Origin: a virus
Reading direction: 5' to 3' (one strand)
DNA length: 31,468 nucleotides
IMG/VR virus record: IMGVR_UViG_3300021197_001518
Span: 1 to 31,468 of that record
Position numbers and translations under genes: made by a program
Part shown: piece by piece, positions 23,805-30,871 of the stretch
Layout: each line of letters begins with the position of its first letter
Position numbering within the stretch: the first letter of the stretch is position 1
The notes under the pieces: generated by a model
Told to the model about the DNA's origin: nothing
What the model saw: the letters and a program-made list of their open reading frames with translations, nothing else
Database searches by the model: none

Positions 23805-23836
23805 GAGGCATGGGTTTACAGATGCCTCACTTTTTA
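23805..23836 (+). terminator. Rho-independent terminator after the FKBP gene
   Basis: GAGGCAT (23805-23811) pairs with ATGCCTC (23822-23828), followed by AC and five T. It is a near-copy of the terminator after gp32. No promoter was seen between it and the uvsX unit, so downstream genes probably depend on partial read-through. Confidence 0.82.
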
Positions 23837-23848
23837 CTAGGAGAAAAA

Positions 23849-24043
23849 ATGAATATTCTTAAAGAAAACCGAGTTGTTTCAAACTCTTTTATTGTTGCAA
23901 CACTTCTTTCCATCACCTTATCAATTGCAATTTGGGCAGGTGCTACCGGAGAAAGTCTTGAACAAACCCAGAGGCTTGCTCTCTTCGTTGGCCTTTGGGC
24001 TCCCACCTTTATGGGTTTTGCAAATTATTATAAGGAGGAGTAA
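23849..24043 (+). CDS. Small two-helix membrane protein
   Basis: The 64-residue protein starts at ATG 23849 with TAGGAG; an earlier TTG at 23810 lies inside the terminator stem and is unlikely. Two hydrophobic helices at about residues 12-31 ('SFIVATLLSITLSIAIWAG') and 43-58 ('LALFVGLWAPTFMGFA') are joined by a polar turn with Gln and Glu. There is no cleavable signal peptide. It overlaps the uvsX start by 1 nt (TAATG), so the two are translationally coupled. No family is recognised. A role in the host inner membrane is inferred from hydropathy only. Confidence 0.75.
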   Translation: MNILKENRVVSNSFIVATLLSITLSIAIWAGATGESLEQTQRLALFVGLWAPTFMGFANYYKEE

Positions 24044-25161
24044 TGGCAAGAAAAGCAACTTCATCTGCTGGAAAGCTTTCTATGGCAGACATGAAAAAGA
24101 TGATCAATAAGAAAGCGGGCATGAATGTTGCTCACGATCTGAACGAGGCAAACCCAACAGAGGTTACTCAGTGGATTCCTACAGGATCTCGATGGCTTGA
24201 TTCAATTATATGCAGAGGAAAGTATGCGGGAATTCCAGTTGGGAAAGTATCCGAAATTGCTGGATTGGAGGCGACAGGTAAATCCTACATGGCAGCTCAA
24301 ATTGCTGCCAATGCCCAAGATATGGGGATTGATGTCGTTTATTTTGATTCAGAATCGGCGATTGATCCCTCGTTTCTTGAAAACGCTGGCTGTGATTTGA
24401 CAAGGCTTCTTTACGTGCAGGCACAGTCGGTTGAGTTTGTGCTTGAAACCATTGAGGACCTCTTGGCATCAGAAAACCAGATGTTATTTATCTGGGACTC
24501 TTTGGCTTTGACACCTGCTGTTAGTGAAGTCGAAGGCAGCTTCGATCCTATGTCGCAGATGGCGATGAAGGCAAGAATTCTTGCACGAGCTATGTCTAAA
24601 CTTGCACTGCCAATTGCAAATGCGAATGCAACACTGCTTGTTCTGAACCAATTGAAAACAAACATTACTCGCATTGCAGCCGAAGCTATGACTACACCGT
24701 ATGTCACACCCGGAGGGAAAGCCATGGCTTATGCCTACTCTCTCCGGGTTTGGTTGACAGGCCGCAAAGCAAAGGCAAGCTTTGTTCTCGACGACAACGG
24801 CTTTCGAATTGGGTCTGAAGTAAAAGTCAAACTTGAAAAGTCCCGCTTTGGAACCGCTGGCCGCCGATGTAACTTCCGAATCTTGTGGGGAGGAGACAGT
24901 GTAGCAATTCAAGATGATGAATCTTTGTTTGATGCAGTGAAATCTTCGGACAATATTCTTCAATCTGGTGCTTGGTACACCATGGTCTTCGAAGATGGGA
25001 CAACAGAAAAGTTCCAAGCAGCCAAATGGGTTGAGAAGATGCAAAACGATAAGTTTCGTCAGCGTGTTTATCAGATTATTGATGAGGAAGTCATTATGAA
25101 ATTTGATCAGCGTCAGGGCAGTGCATCCGATTTCTATGACTCTGAAGAAGAAGCAGACTAA
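24043..25161 (+). CDS. uvsX: UvsX/RecA-type recombinase
   Basis: This ATP-dependent strand-exchange protein acts in recombination-dependent replication and repair. The 372-residue product has Walker A 'GLEATGKS' (74-81), Walker B 'LFIWDS' (D152), 'LNQLKTNI' at about 201 and an L2-like 'TPYVTPGGKAMAY'. The first 40 residues form a polymerisation-type basic helix. Length is close to T4 UvsX (391) and E. coli RecA (353). The acidic C-terminus ('DFYDSEEEAD') is typical. The gene overlaps the upstream membrane protein by 1 nt. It should work with gp32 and the helicase encoded on either side. Confidence 0.93.
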   Translation: MARKATSSAGKLSMADMKKMINKKAGMNVAHDLNEANPTEVTQWIPTGSRWLDSIICRGKYAGIPVGKVSEIAGLEATGKSYMAAQIAANAQDMGIDVVYFDSESAIDPSFLENAGCDLTRLLYVQAQSVEFVLETIEDLLASENQMLFIWDSLALTPAVSEVEGSFDPMSQMAMKARILARAMSKLALPIANANATLLVLNQLKTNITRIAAEAMTTPYVTPGGKAMAYAYSLRVWLTGRKAKASFVLDDNGFRIGSEVKVKLEKSRFGTAGRRCNFRILWGGDSVAIQDDESLFDAVKSSDNILQSGAWYTMVFEDGTTEKFQAAKWVEKMQNDKFRQRVYQIIDEEVIMKFDQRQGSASDFYDSEEEAD

Positions 25162-25169
25162 TTGGTAGT

Positions 25170-25790
25170 ATGGAAGATTCGTTTCTAAAAATTAAATATG
25201 ATAAGCTTATGTTTGATATAAAATATTTAGAAGCGGATCTGAAATACTGCAACTCTATACTAGAAAAGGCAACGCCTCAGTTTAGTGCTAAGTGTCGAAT
25301 CAAGATAGAGGAAATGGGGATGTCTAAGTACTTCTTTGGAGATGAAAACAGAGCTGATCAATCTACTGAAAAAGCTCCCAAAGAAGTGAAGCCAAAAGTT
25401 TCCCCCTCCAAAGCGGTAGATAGTCTTTATAAAAAGGTCGTGACAAAGACGCATCCAGATAAGCTATTAAACTTGGAGGGGGAAGAACTTGAAAAGAGAA
25501 AAGATCTGTTTGCAGAAGCTACAAAAGCGAAAGATGAAGATAACCTTATGAAGTTGCATATAATTGCTTCTGAGTTGAATATAGAATTACCAGACTTAAC
25601 TTTTGAAGATATGATTTCTTTCGAAAAGATCTCCGAAGAACTTAAGAAAAAAATCAAACATAGAAAATCCACATGGATGTGGACGTGGGTAACTTCGTCT
25701 TCCAAGCGGCAAGAAGAGATGATGGAAAAGTATGTCGGAGCCATGATATCCGACGTTGAAAAGAAACTTAAAAACAATACGGAAGAATAA
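25170..25790 (+). CDS. J-domain (DnaJ-like) protein
   Basis: The 206-residue protein has a basic J-domain at about residues 80-135: 'LYKKVVTKTHPDKLLNLEG' with the HPD motif at 95-97, followed by a charged helix, 'FAEATKAKDEDNLMKLHII'. J-domains stimulate DnaK (Hsp70) ATPase and deliver substrates. The N-terminal 75 residues are a charged helical segment, and the C-terminal 60 include 'KSTWMWTWVTSSSKRQEEM', then acidic helix. There is no zinc-finger or substrate-binding domain of canonical DnaJ, so targeting must come from the novel flanks. The start has only a weak site (GGTAG). The gene overlaps the 5' nuclease by 1 nt. A DnaK-recruitment role in replication is inferred. Confidence 0.75.
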   Translation: MEDSFLKIKYDKLMFDIKYLEADLKYCNSILEKATPQFSAKCRIKIEEMGMSKYFFGDENRADQSTEKAPKEVKPKVSPSKAVDSLYKKVVTKTHPDKLLNLEGEELEKRKDLFAEATKAKDEDNLMKLHIIASELNIELPDLTFEDMISFEKISEELKKKIKHRKSTWMWTWVTSSSKRQEEMMEKYVGAMISDVEKKLKNNTEE

Positions 25791-26761
25791 TGACAGACAC
25801 AAAAAAGCGTTTGATGGTTGTAGATGCCCTCAACGCATATTTTCGAGCTTATATCGTAGACCCTAGCCTTTCTCAGAACGGCCAACCAATTGGAGGCTAC
25901 AAAGGTTTTGTCAAGATTCTTCAAAAATTATGTAGAGAAATGCGTCCGGACGAAATTATCATTGCTTGGGACGGCGCAGGCGGTTCACAAAAGAGAAGAG
26001 CAACTAACAAGAACTACAAAGAAGGGCGCAAGCCTATTAGATTCAATAACAAGCTTTCTAATACTCTGACAGAGGCGCAAGAGCTACAAAATAAAATATG
26101 GCAACAACACCGCTTGATGGAAATGTTAAATGAAATGCCGTTTATTCAAATCGTTAGTGATGGTATCGAAGCAGATGATGTGATTTCTTATGCTGTCCAG
26201 AATCACAAATATAAAGGCTGGCAAAAGATCATTATATCCAGTGACAAAGACTTCTTTCAGCTATGTGACGATGAGACAGTTTTATATAGACCTATTCAGA
26301 AAACTTTCGTAAACAAGCCTAGAATCTTGGAAGATCACGGGATTCACCCAACAAATTTTGCACTAGCTAGGGCAATCGCTGGTGATAAATCAGATAACTT
26401 AGAGGGTGTTCGTGGTGTCGGCCTTAAGACAATAGCAAAAAAGATGACTTTCTTTGCCAGTGAGGAGCCTGTTACCTTCAATGATCTTTATGAATATTGC
26501 GAGAATGATAATACTGGCCTTAAAGCGTTCTCCGCAATCCTCGAATGCCGTGACACGATTCAGGATAATTATAAGATTATGCAATTATATTCTCCGGCAA
26601 TATCTATTCAGACAAAGAACAAGATTCAATACGCTCTGGATAATTTTGAGCCCCAATTTAATAAGACAGAAGTAATCAAAAGAATGAGAGAAGACGGATT
26701 CGGCGAATGGAACACATCAGATATTTTCGCCATTTGTAAAAGAATTACAAGTAATGCTTGA
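25790..26761 (+). CDS. 5'-3' exonuclease/RNase H of the FEN family
   Basis: The 323-residue enzyme removes RNA primers and flaps during lagging-strand synthesis. Metal-binding acidic clusters are visible: D12 in 'VVDALNAYF', 'AWDGAGGS', 'GIEADDVIS' (D129, D130) and 'SSDKDFFQL' (D152, D154). The helix-three-turn-helix 'GDKSDNLEGVRGVGLKTI' starts at residue 198 and includes the conserved D199 and D202. Size matches T4 rnh (305). It overlaps the J-domain gene by 1 nt. It complements the polymerase, which lacks any nuclease domain. The last codons overlap the -35 box of the helicase promoter. Confidence 0.92.
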   Translation: MTDTKKRLMVVDALNAYFRAYIVDPSLSQNGQPIGGYKGFVKILQKLCREMRPDEIIIAWDGAGGSQKRRATNKNYKEGRKPIRFNNKLSNTLTEAQELQNKIWQQHRLMEMLNEMPFIQIVSDGIEADDVISYAVQNHKYKGWQKIIISSDKDFFQLCDDETVLYRPIQKTFVNKPRILEDHGIHPTNFALARAIAGDKSDNLEGVRGVGLKTIAKKMTFFASEEPVTFNDLYEYCENDNTGLKAFSAILECRDTIQDNYKIMQLYSPAISIQTKNKIQYALDNFEPQFNKTEVIKRMREDGFGEWNTSDIFAICKRITSNA

Positions 26762-26786
26762 CAGGCTCTCTGTATCATGCTATATT
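26758..26786 (+). promoter_or_regulatory. Strong sigma-70 promoter for the helicase gene
   Basis: TTGACA (26758-26763), 17-nt spacer ending TGC and TATATT (26781-26786) match 11 of 12 bases with an extended -10. It is the only such promoter in an intergenic gap. Transcription should start near 26793, leaving a very short leader before the ribosome site GGAGGG (26797-26802) and ATG at 26807. It drives helicase, RNR and probably the genes after them. Confidence 0.88.
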
Positions 26787-26806
26787 AAATAACAACGGAG
26801 GGTTCT

Positions 26807-28174
26807 ATGTCGAAGGAAGACTTTAGCCAATACGGTAAAGATTTCCAAGAAAGTTTATGTCACTTGATGCTCATCGACCGGCCATTTGCCGACCAGATGT
26901 ATGAAGTAATCGACATAAACTTTCTAGAATTAAAATATTTACAAACATTTGTTAAGCTGGTGCAGGTATACCGCGAGAAGTTTGGCGTTCATCCAAGCGA
27001 AGATATCATGAAAACGGTTATAAGATCCGAACTTGGTAATGAGTTAGATTCTGTACAGCAACAAATCCGAAACTTCTTCGCAAGAATCTATCGAGCAGAT
27101 GTGGGAGATTCTGAATATATTAAGGCGACCTCTCTTGATTTCTGTAAGAAACAAAAGTTAAAAGCCGCGATGCTCCGATCTGTAAAGCTTCTGGAAAAAT
27201 CATCTTTTGATGAAATCTCGCAAGAGATTAACGAGGCTTTAAAGCTTGGCGCGGATTCCAACCATGGCCACGACTACATCAAGGACTTTGAGCAAAGATT
27301 TATTTTCAAGGCCCGAAGCCCAGTTCAGACAGGGTGGGAGGAAATAGACAAAATCACCCATCAAGGTCTTGGGAATGGCGAGTTGGGTGTTGTAATTGCG
27401 CCAACCGGCGCGGGAAAGAGCATGGCTTTAGTACACATTGGTGCCCAAGCCTTGATGGATGGCAAGAACGTCCTCTATTATACTCTTGAATTGTCTGATA
27501 CTGTCGTTGGTTCAAGGTTCGATAGCTGTATAACTAAGGTTCCCCTTAATGACTTAAAGCACTTCAAGAAGGAGATCTATAAAAAGGTTCAAGAGATAGA
27601 GGGAAATCTTATCGTAAAAGAATATCCCACCAAATCTTCTTCGGTGGCAACATTAAAGAATCATTTAGAAAAAGTAATCACCAGAGGTTTCAAGCCCGAC
27701 ATCATTCTTGTAGATTATGCCGATCTTCTTCGCCCCATTTCTACTTTAAGAGAGAAAAGACATGAATTGGAGACTATTTATGAACAGCTCCGGGGTTTGG
27801 CACAAGAATACAAATGTTGTGTTTGGACTGCTTCGCAGACAAATAGGTCTGGCCTTAACGCCGAAGTCATTACTATGGAATCGATTAGCGAAGCTTTTAA
27901 CAAGTGTTTCGTAGCAGATTTCATTTTATCAATTTCAAGAACAGCGGAAGACAAATTGAGCAACAACGGTAGAATATTCATAGCAAAAAATAGAAATGGA
28001 GAAGACGGTATTATCTTTCCAATCTACATGAACACTTCGAATATTACAATCAAGGTCTTGCCTAGCTCCGGAGAGACAGTAGGCGAAGTGCAGAAGGAAG
28101 CCAAAAAGAGGCAAGAGACCAAACTAAAAGAGAAGTATGCACAATTTAAAAGTAAAAATAAGGGGAAAAAATAA
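26807..28174 (+). CDS. dnaB: DnaB-type replicative helicase (gp41-like)
   Basis: The 455-residue protein is a hexameric DNA helicase. An N-terminal helical domain (1-165) that would bind primase is followed by the RecA-type core: 'TGWEEIDKITHQGLGNGEL', Walker A 'APTGAGKS' (198-205), 'VLYYTLELSD', Walker B 'ILVDYADLL', a 'WTASQTNRSG' switch region and an 'IFIAKNRNG' arginine-finger region. Length fits T4 gp41 (475). A lysine-rich C-terminal tail follows. It has its own promoter and a strong ribosome site, and ends overlapping the RNR start by 1 nt. A separate primase was not seen in the window. Confidence 0.93.
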   Translation: MSKEDFSQYGKDFQESLCHLMLIDRPFADQMYEVIDINFLELKYLQTFVKLVQVYREKFGVHPSEDIMKTVIRSELGNELDSVQQQIRNFFARIYRADVGDSEYIKATSLDFCKKQKLKAAMLRSVKLLEKSSFDEISQEINEALKLGADSNHGHDYIKDFEQRFIFKARSPVQTGWEEIDKITHQGLGNGELGVVIAPTGAGKSMALVHIGAQALMDGKNVLYYTLELSDTVVGSRFDSCITKVPLNDLKHFKKEIYKKVQEIEGNLIVKEYPTKSSSVATLKNHLEKVITRGFKPDIILVDYADLLRPISTLREKRHELETIYEQLRGLAQEYKCCVWTASQTNRSGLNAEVITMESISEAFNKCFVADFILSISRTAEDKLSNNGRIFIAKNRNGEDGIIFPIYMNTSNITIKVLPSSGETVGEVQKEAKKRQETKLKEKYAQFKSKNKGKK

Positions 28175-30405
28175 TGTCATTAAATACACTACAAGAATAT
28201 ACGAGAATCGCAAAATATGCTAAATACTTGCCTGAAGAGAACCGAAGGGAGACTTGGAAAGAACAAGTCGATAGGGTTTTCGACATGCATAGGGAATACT
28301 TCAAAGAGCATCCAGAAGTAATGCCTCATATTGAATTTGCTGCAAGTGCGGTTCTCAAAAAAGACATTCTTGGCTCGCAAAGAATCCTGCAATTTGGGGG
28401 TACTCCCATTTTTAAGCATAATGCGAGAGTGTATAACTGTGGCTTTGGACATATCAACCGACCACGGGCATTCCAAGAGTTGATGTACTTGCTTCTTTGC
28501 GGCTGCGGTATTGGATTTTCTGTACAGAAACATCATATTTCACAACTGCCACCCGCAACAAAGCGGGGAGAAATTATTGAAAAGACCTATCTAGTACCAG
28601 ATACTATTGAGGGGTGGGCTGATGCTATTGGTGTTCTTATTGCAAGCTATATGGGTGGAATTCCCGAATTTGATGAATACATTGGGGAAAAAGTTGTTTT
28701 TGATTATTCAAACATCCGTCCTGCCGGTGCTCCCTTATCTTCTGGTGCCAAGGCTCCCGGTCCAGATGGCCTCCGCCGCTCTATTGAAAAGATTGAAGAA
28801 ATATTTGAAAAGAGTCTTTCAAAAGCCAGAACAGTAAAGATGCGCCCACTTGAAGTGTATGATATAATCATGCACGCAGCAGATGCTGTTATCTCTGGCG
28901 GAGTTCGTCGCTCCGCAACGATTGCACTTTTCTCTCCAGAAGACGAAGAGATGGCCACAGCAAAGACGGGCAACTGGTTTATTGAAAACCCACAACGAGG
29001 CAGGTCCAATAACAGTGCTTTACTTGTACGTGATGAAACTTCGAAAGAAACATTTAATAAATTAATGTCTTGCGTTAAAGAATACGGCGAGCCGGGTTTT
29101 GTCTGGGCAGAGAGCACGGAGATGGGATTCAACCCCTGTGTCGAGATCGGACTATACCCTGTTGATGTTGAGACTGGGAAGTCGGGTTGGCAGTTCTGCA
29201 ATTTGGCAGAAATCAATGGCAAGAGGGCAAACACAGAAGAAAAATTCTATGAGGCTTGCAGAGCAGCAGCTATTGTGGGCACGCTTCAGGCATCTTACAC
29301 AAGTTTTCCTTACGTTGGGGAGACGACAGAGAGGATTACAAGGCGAGAAGCCCTATTGGGTGTCTCCATTACGGGCATGATGGACAATCCGGAAGTTCTT
29401 TTTGATCCCCAAATTCAGAGAAACGGTGCAAAGATCGTAAAGGACACCAATAGAGAGATCGCATCAATCATTGGAATAAATCCAGCTGCAAGAACTACTT
29501 GTGTCAAGCCCGCCGGCTCCACAAGTTGTATTCTAGGTACTGCAAGTGGCATTCATCCACACCATGCTAAGAGATATTTTCGTCGTGTGCAAGCAAATGT
29601 TCAAGAGAATCCTGTTCAGCATTTCAAACAAATCAACCCAAGGGCCGTTGAGACCTCGGTATGGGATCCGAATGGTGTAACAGAAGTGATCACATTCTTA
29701 TGTGAAGTTCCAGTAGGGGCAAAGACAAAGAATCAGATTGATGCATCAAAATTATTGGAAAGTGTCAAGCTAACACAACAGAACTGGGTTCGCTACGGAA
29801 CAAATAAAGAGTTATGTACACAGCCATGGCTGAGTCATAATGTTTCGAATACTATCCATGTCAGACAAGACGAATGGGATTTGATTGAAGATTACATCTA
29901 TCAAAATAAAAAATACTTTGCCGGCATCGCGTTGATTCCAAATTCAGGAGATAAGGACTATCCGCAGGCTCCGTTCTGCGCAGTCCCATATGGTACGGAC
30001 ATTTACCGCGAGTATGGTGACGGTGCTTTCTTCGCTTCAGGAATTATCGAACAGGGCCTAGAAGCATTCGACAAGAACTTGTGGGCCGCCAGCGATTGTC
30101 TACTGGGTGTTGGTGAGCCAATCGAGCAAGCCAGTTGGGTAAAGAGAGAGTGGATTAACGCAGCGATTAAATTTGCTGACAGTCATTTCGACGGAGAGGT
30201 CCGAAAGATGACTTATTGTCTAAAAGATATTTACAACCTTAAGCTTTGGGAAAAGTTGAATAAGGAGTACAAGGATGTCGATTGGACAGCTATGAGTGAG
30301 CAGGAAGATAATATTGATTTTGGGCAGGAATCTGCTTGCGCCGGCGGTGCTTGCGAGATGCCAGAAGAGTACCTTGAAGCCTTAAGGGGCACAAACAACA
30401 AATAA
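28174..30405 (+). CDS. nrdJ: Class II adenosylcobalamin-dependent ribonucleotide reductase
   Basis: It makes deoxynucleotides using vitamin B12 radical chemistry, so it needs no oxygen or second subunit. The 743-residue length matches the monomeric RTPR of Lactobacillus leichmannii (739). Active-site elements are C89 ('VYNCGFG'), the radical Cys C322 and E324 in 'NPCVEIGLYP', C342 ('WQFCNLAEI') and the C-terminal redox pair C722/C727 ('CAGGAC'). The 'TCVKPAGSTS' nucleotide/phosphate loop is also present. No NrdB-like radical-generating subunit or NrdD activase is near, as expected for class II. It depends on host cobalamin. The gene is read with the helicase. Confidence 0.93.
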   Translation: MSLNTLQEYTRIAKYAKYLPEENRRETWKEQVDRVFDMHREYFKEHPEVMPHIEFAASAVLKKDILGSQRILQFGGTPIFKHNARVYNCGFGHINRPRAFQELMYLLLCGCGIGFSVQKHHISQLPPATKRGEIIEKTYLVPDTIEGWADAIGVLIASYMGGIPEFDEYIGEKVVFDYSNIRPAGAPLSSGAKAPGPDGLRRSIEKIEEIFEKSLSKARTVKMRPLEVYDIIMHAADAVISGGVRRSATIALFSPEDEEMATAKTGNWFIENPQRGRSNNSALLVRDETSKETFNKLMSCVKEYGEPGFVWAESTEMGFNPCVEIGLYPVDVETGKSGWQFCNLAEINGKRANTEEKFYEACRAAAIVGTLQASYTSFPYVGETTERITRREALLGVSITGMMDNPEVLFDPQIQRNGAKIVKDTNREIASIIGINPAARTTCVKPAGSTSCILGTASGIHPHHAKRYFRRVQANVQENPVQHFKQINPRAVETSVWDPNGVTEVITFLCEVPVGAKTKNQIDASKLLESVKLTQQNWVRYGTNKELCTQPWLSHNVSNTIHVRQDEWDLIEDYIYQNKKYFAGIALIPNSGDKDYPQAPFCAVPYGTDIYREYGDGAFFASGIIEQGLEAFDKNLWAASDCLLGVGEPIEQASWVKREWINAAIKFADSHFDGEVRKMTYCLKDIYNLKLWEKLNKEYKDVDWTAMSEQEDNIDFGQESACAGGACEMPEEYLEALRGTNNK

Positions 30406-30417
30406 GGGGAGAAAGAG

Positions 30418-30687
30418 ATGGGTTTTACACCGTGTAATAGATATTTGCTTGTCAACAGGCAAGCAAAGAAAGAAACAGAAACATTGATTGCACTGCCGGA
30501 AGGAACGTTCCGAGCAGAGAATCGATACGAAAGAGTGACAGTTGAAGGTATCTCTTCAGAGGTAAGGCCACCCCTTGCTGCTGGAAAAGATATCGTTGTT
30601 TTGAGTCACATGATCGAAGAAGTGGATTTTGGAAATGGCCCAGTCTATTTAGTACTGGAAAATCATGTCCTTGGAATCGTGGGGTAA
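30418..30687 (+). CDS. GroES-like co-chaperonin candidate
   Basis: The 89-residue product is close in size to GroES (97) and shows the same order of strands: 'PCNRYLLVNR' where GroES has 'PLHDRVIVKR'; a loop containing 'ETETLIALPEG' where the mobile loop binds GroEL; 'GKDIVVLSHMIEEVD' resembling 'VGDIVIF'; and the ending 'YLVLENHVLGIVG' resembling 'VLIMSESDILAIV'. Phages such as T4 (gp31) encode co-chaperonins to fold capsid protein. The match is distant and the roof loop differs. GGGGAGAAAG lies upstream of the ATG, 12 nt after the RNR stop. The call is probable rather than certain. Confidence 0.62.
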   Translation: MGFTPCNRYLLVNRQAKKETETLIALPEGTFRAENRYERVTVEGISSEVRPPLAAGKDIVVLSHMIEEVDFGNGPVYLVLENHVLGIVG

Positions 30688-30692
30688 GAAAA

Positions 30693-30848
30693 ATGCAAAA
30701 CAATGAACAATTCATTATCTTGCTAAGACAACTGGTCAAAGAAGCAATTAAAGAAAGGGAGGTTCTTTTAGAATCTCCTGTTCCTAGCCAATCAGAAGTT
30801 TTAGTTGAGAGAAAAATAAGCAAAATCTTAAAAAATACTAAGAAGTAG
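30693..30848 (+). CDS. Small helical protein, unknown
   Basis: This 51-residue ORF starts 5 nt after the GroES-like stop with GGGG just upstream. It encodes 'MQNNEQFIILLRQLVKEAI' then a charged linker and basic C-terminus ('KISKILKNTKK'), predicted as two amphipathic helices. It resembles no family I know. Tight spacing in the operon and a clean stop support it as a real gene. Confidence 0.5.
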   Translation: MQNNEQFIILLRQLVKEAIKEREVLLESPVPSQSEVLVERKISKILKNTKK

Positions 30849-30871
30849 AGTGAGTCTATAAAAGAGGGATT

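Larger units (their letters stand above)
23217..23835 (+). repeat. Duplicated terminator-containing direct repeat flanking the FKBP gene
   Basis: Bases 23217-23255 and 23797-23835 are 39-nt direct repeats differing at only three positions. Each carries the same GAGGCAT/ATGCCTC hairpin and T tract. They bracket the FKBP gene exactly, 580 nt apart. The pattern suggests that the gene entered, or could leave, by recombination between terminator copies. Confidence 0.85.

Noticed and set aside
23810-23848. TTG start for the small membrane protein
   Set aside because: It lies inside the terminator stem; ATG 23849 has TAGGAG at proper distance.
24484-25044. Long open frame on the minus strand opposite uvsX
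   Set aside because: The product is Cys/Ser-rich with no recognisable motif, and the plus strand is a clear RecA.
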